A DNA stretch of 43,391 nucleotides from Acephala macrosclerotiorum (taxonomy: Eukaryota; Ascomycota; Leotiomycetes; Helotiales; Mollisiaceae). Below, piece after piece: positions 43,297 through 43,391 of the stretch. The first letter of the stretch is position 1, and each line of letters begins with the position of its first letter. The notes beneath the pieces were generated by a model. That model saw only the letters and a list, made by a program, of their open reading frames with translations, was not told where the DNA came from and did no database searches. The stretch lies in NCBI GenBank assembly GCA_014904845.1, contig MU119576.1, positions 1 through 43,391 of the forward strand. The letters are read 5' to 3'. A program made the position numbers and the translations under genes.

Positions 43297-43391
43297 TTAG
43301 GGTTAGGGTTAGGGTTAGGGTTAGGGTTAGGGTTAGGGTTAGGGTTAGGGTTAGGGTTAGGGTTAGGGTTAGGGTTAGGGTTAGGGTTAGG
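43297..43391 (+). repeat. Telomere repeat (TTAGGG)n
   Basis: Uninterrupted TTAGGG units, nearly 16 copies, running to the end of the window with no variant unit. The G-rich strand reads 5' to 3' toward the right edge, so this is the true right end of a chromosome. The 68 bp between it and the last gene are ordinary AT-rich sequence without a recognisable subtelomeric repeat. Confidence 0.98.

Noticed and set aside
1..43391. CRISPR array, prokaryotic operons, rRNA or tRNA genes
   Set aside because: The sequence is eukaryotic with spliceosomal introns and a telomere; no spaced direct repeats or recognisable tRNA/rRNA sequence were seen.

Overview
The window is the right end of a chromosome of a filamentous ascomycete (Pezizomycotina). 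It ends in a (TTAGGG)n telomere, has genes with short 46-69 bp introns, and carries a large AT-rich block with the hallmarks of repeat-induced point mutation (RIP). I cannot name the species; no rRNA, tRNA or other diagnostic RNA gene was seen.

Layout. (1) 1-18600 is an extremely AT-rich RIP-degraded isochore with no live gene. Most remaining C and G sit in CpG. Nested in it is a 6.3-kb Copia-type LTR retrotransposon (about 3376-9686, minus strand). Its pol frame can still be followed codon by codon through stop codons over about 1.85 kb. (2) 18668-21127 is the junction: a self-complementary GC-richer repeat, a truncated GT8 glycosyltransferase pseudogene carrying CpA-to-TpA mutations, and an intact GPI-anchored Cys-rich secreted protein. 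(3) 21128-28307 holds a 251-bp MITE with 27-bp terminal inverted repeats and a 5-bp target duplication, a GNAT acetyltransferase, a secreted heme-thiolate peroxidase/peroxygenase, and a DHA1-type MFS transporter convergent with it. (4) 29243-31010 is decayed: an unrecognised broken gene and the 3' half of a GH3 beta-glucosidase, split by a 111-bp mobile element. (5) 31344-35662 is an island of two conserved housekeeping genes, divergently transcribed: GPI3/PIG-A (with an apparent GC-AG intron) and the DEAD-box helicase DBP6. (6) 36257-38726 is a broken NLR-like/ankyrin-type gene that contains a second, inverted copy of the same mobile element. (7) 38832-43228 holds a secreted Ser/Thr/Ala-rich protein, a small unknown acidic protein and a secreted HExxH metallopeptidase that ends 68 bp before the telomere repeat.

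How it fits together: essential genes lie among fast-evolving subtelomeric content (secreted proteins, redox enzyme and transporter, allorecognition-like gene, cell-wall enzyme relics). The recognisable pseudogenes belong to families that are usually multicopy. Every premature stop I could place in them is compatible with CpA-to-TpA change, so RIP appears to have touched duplicated genes across the subtelomere as well as the transposon block. All exon-intron models were built by eye from splice consensus, reading-frame closure and family conservation.
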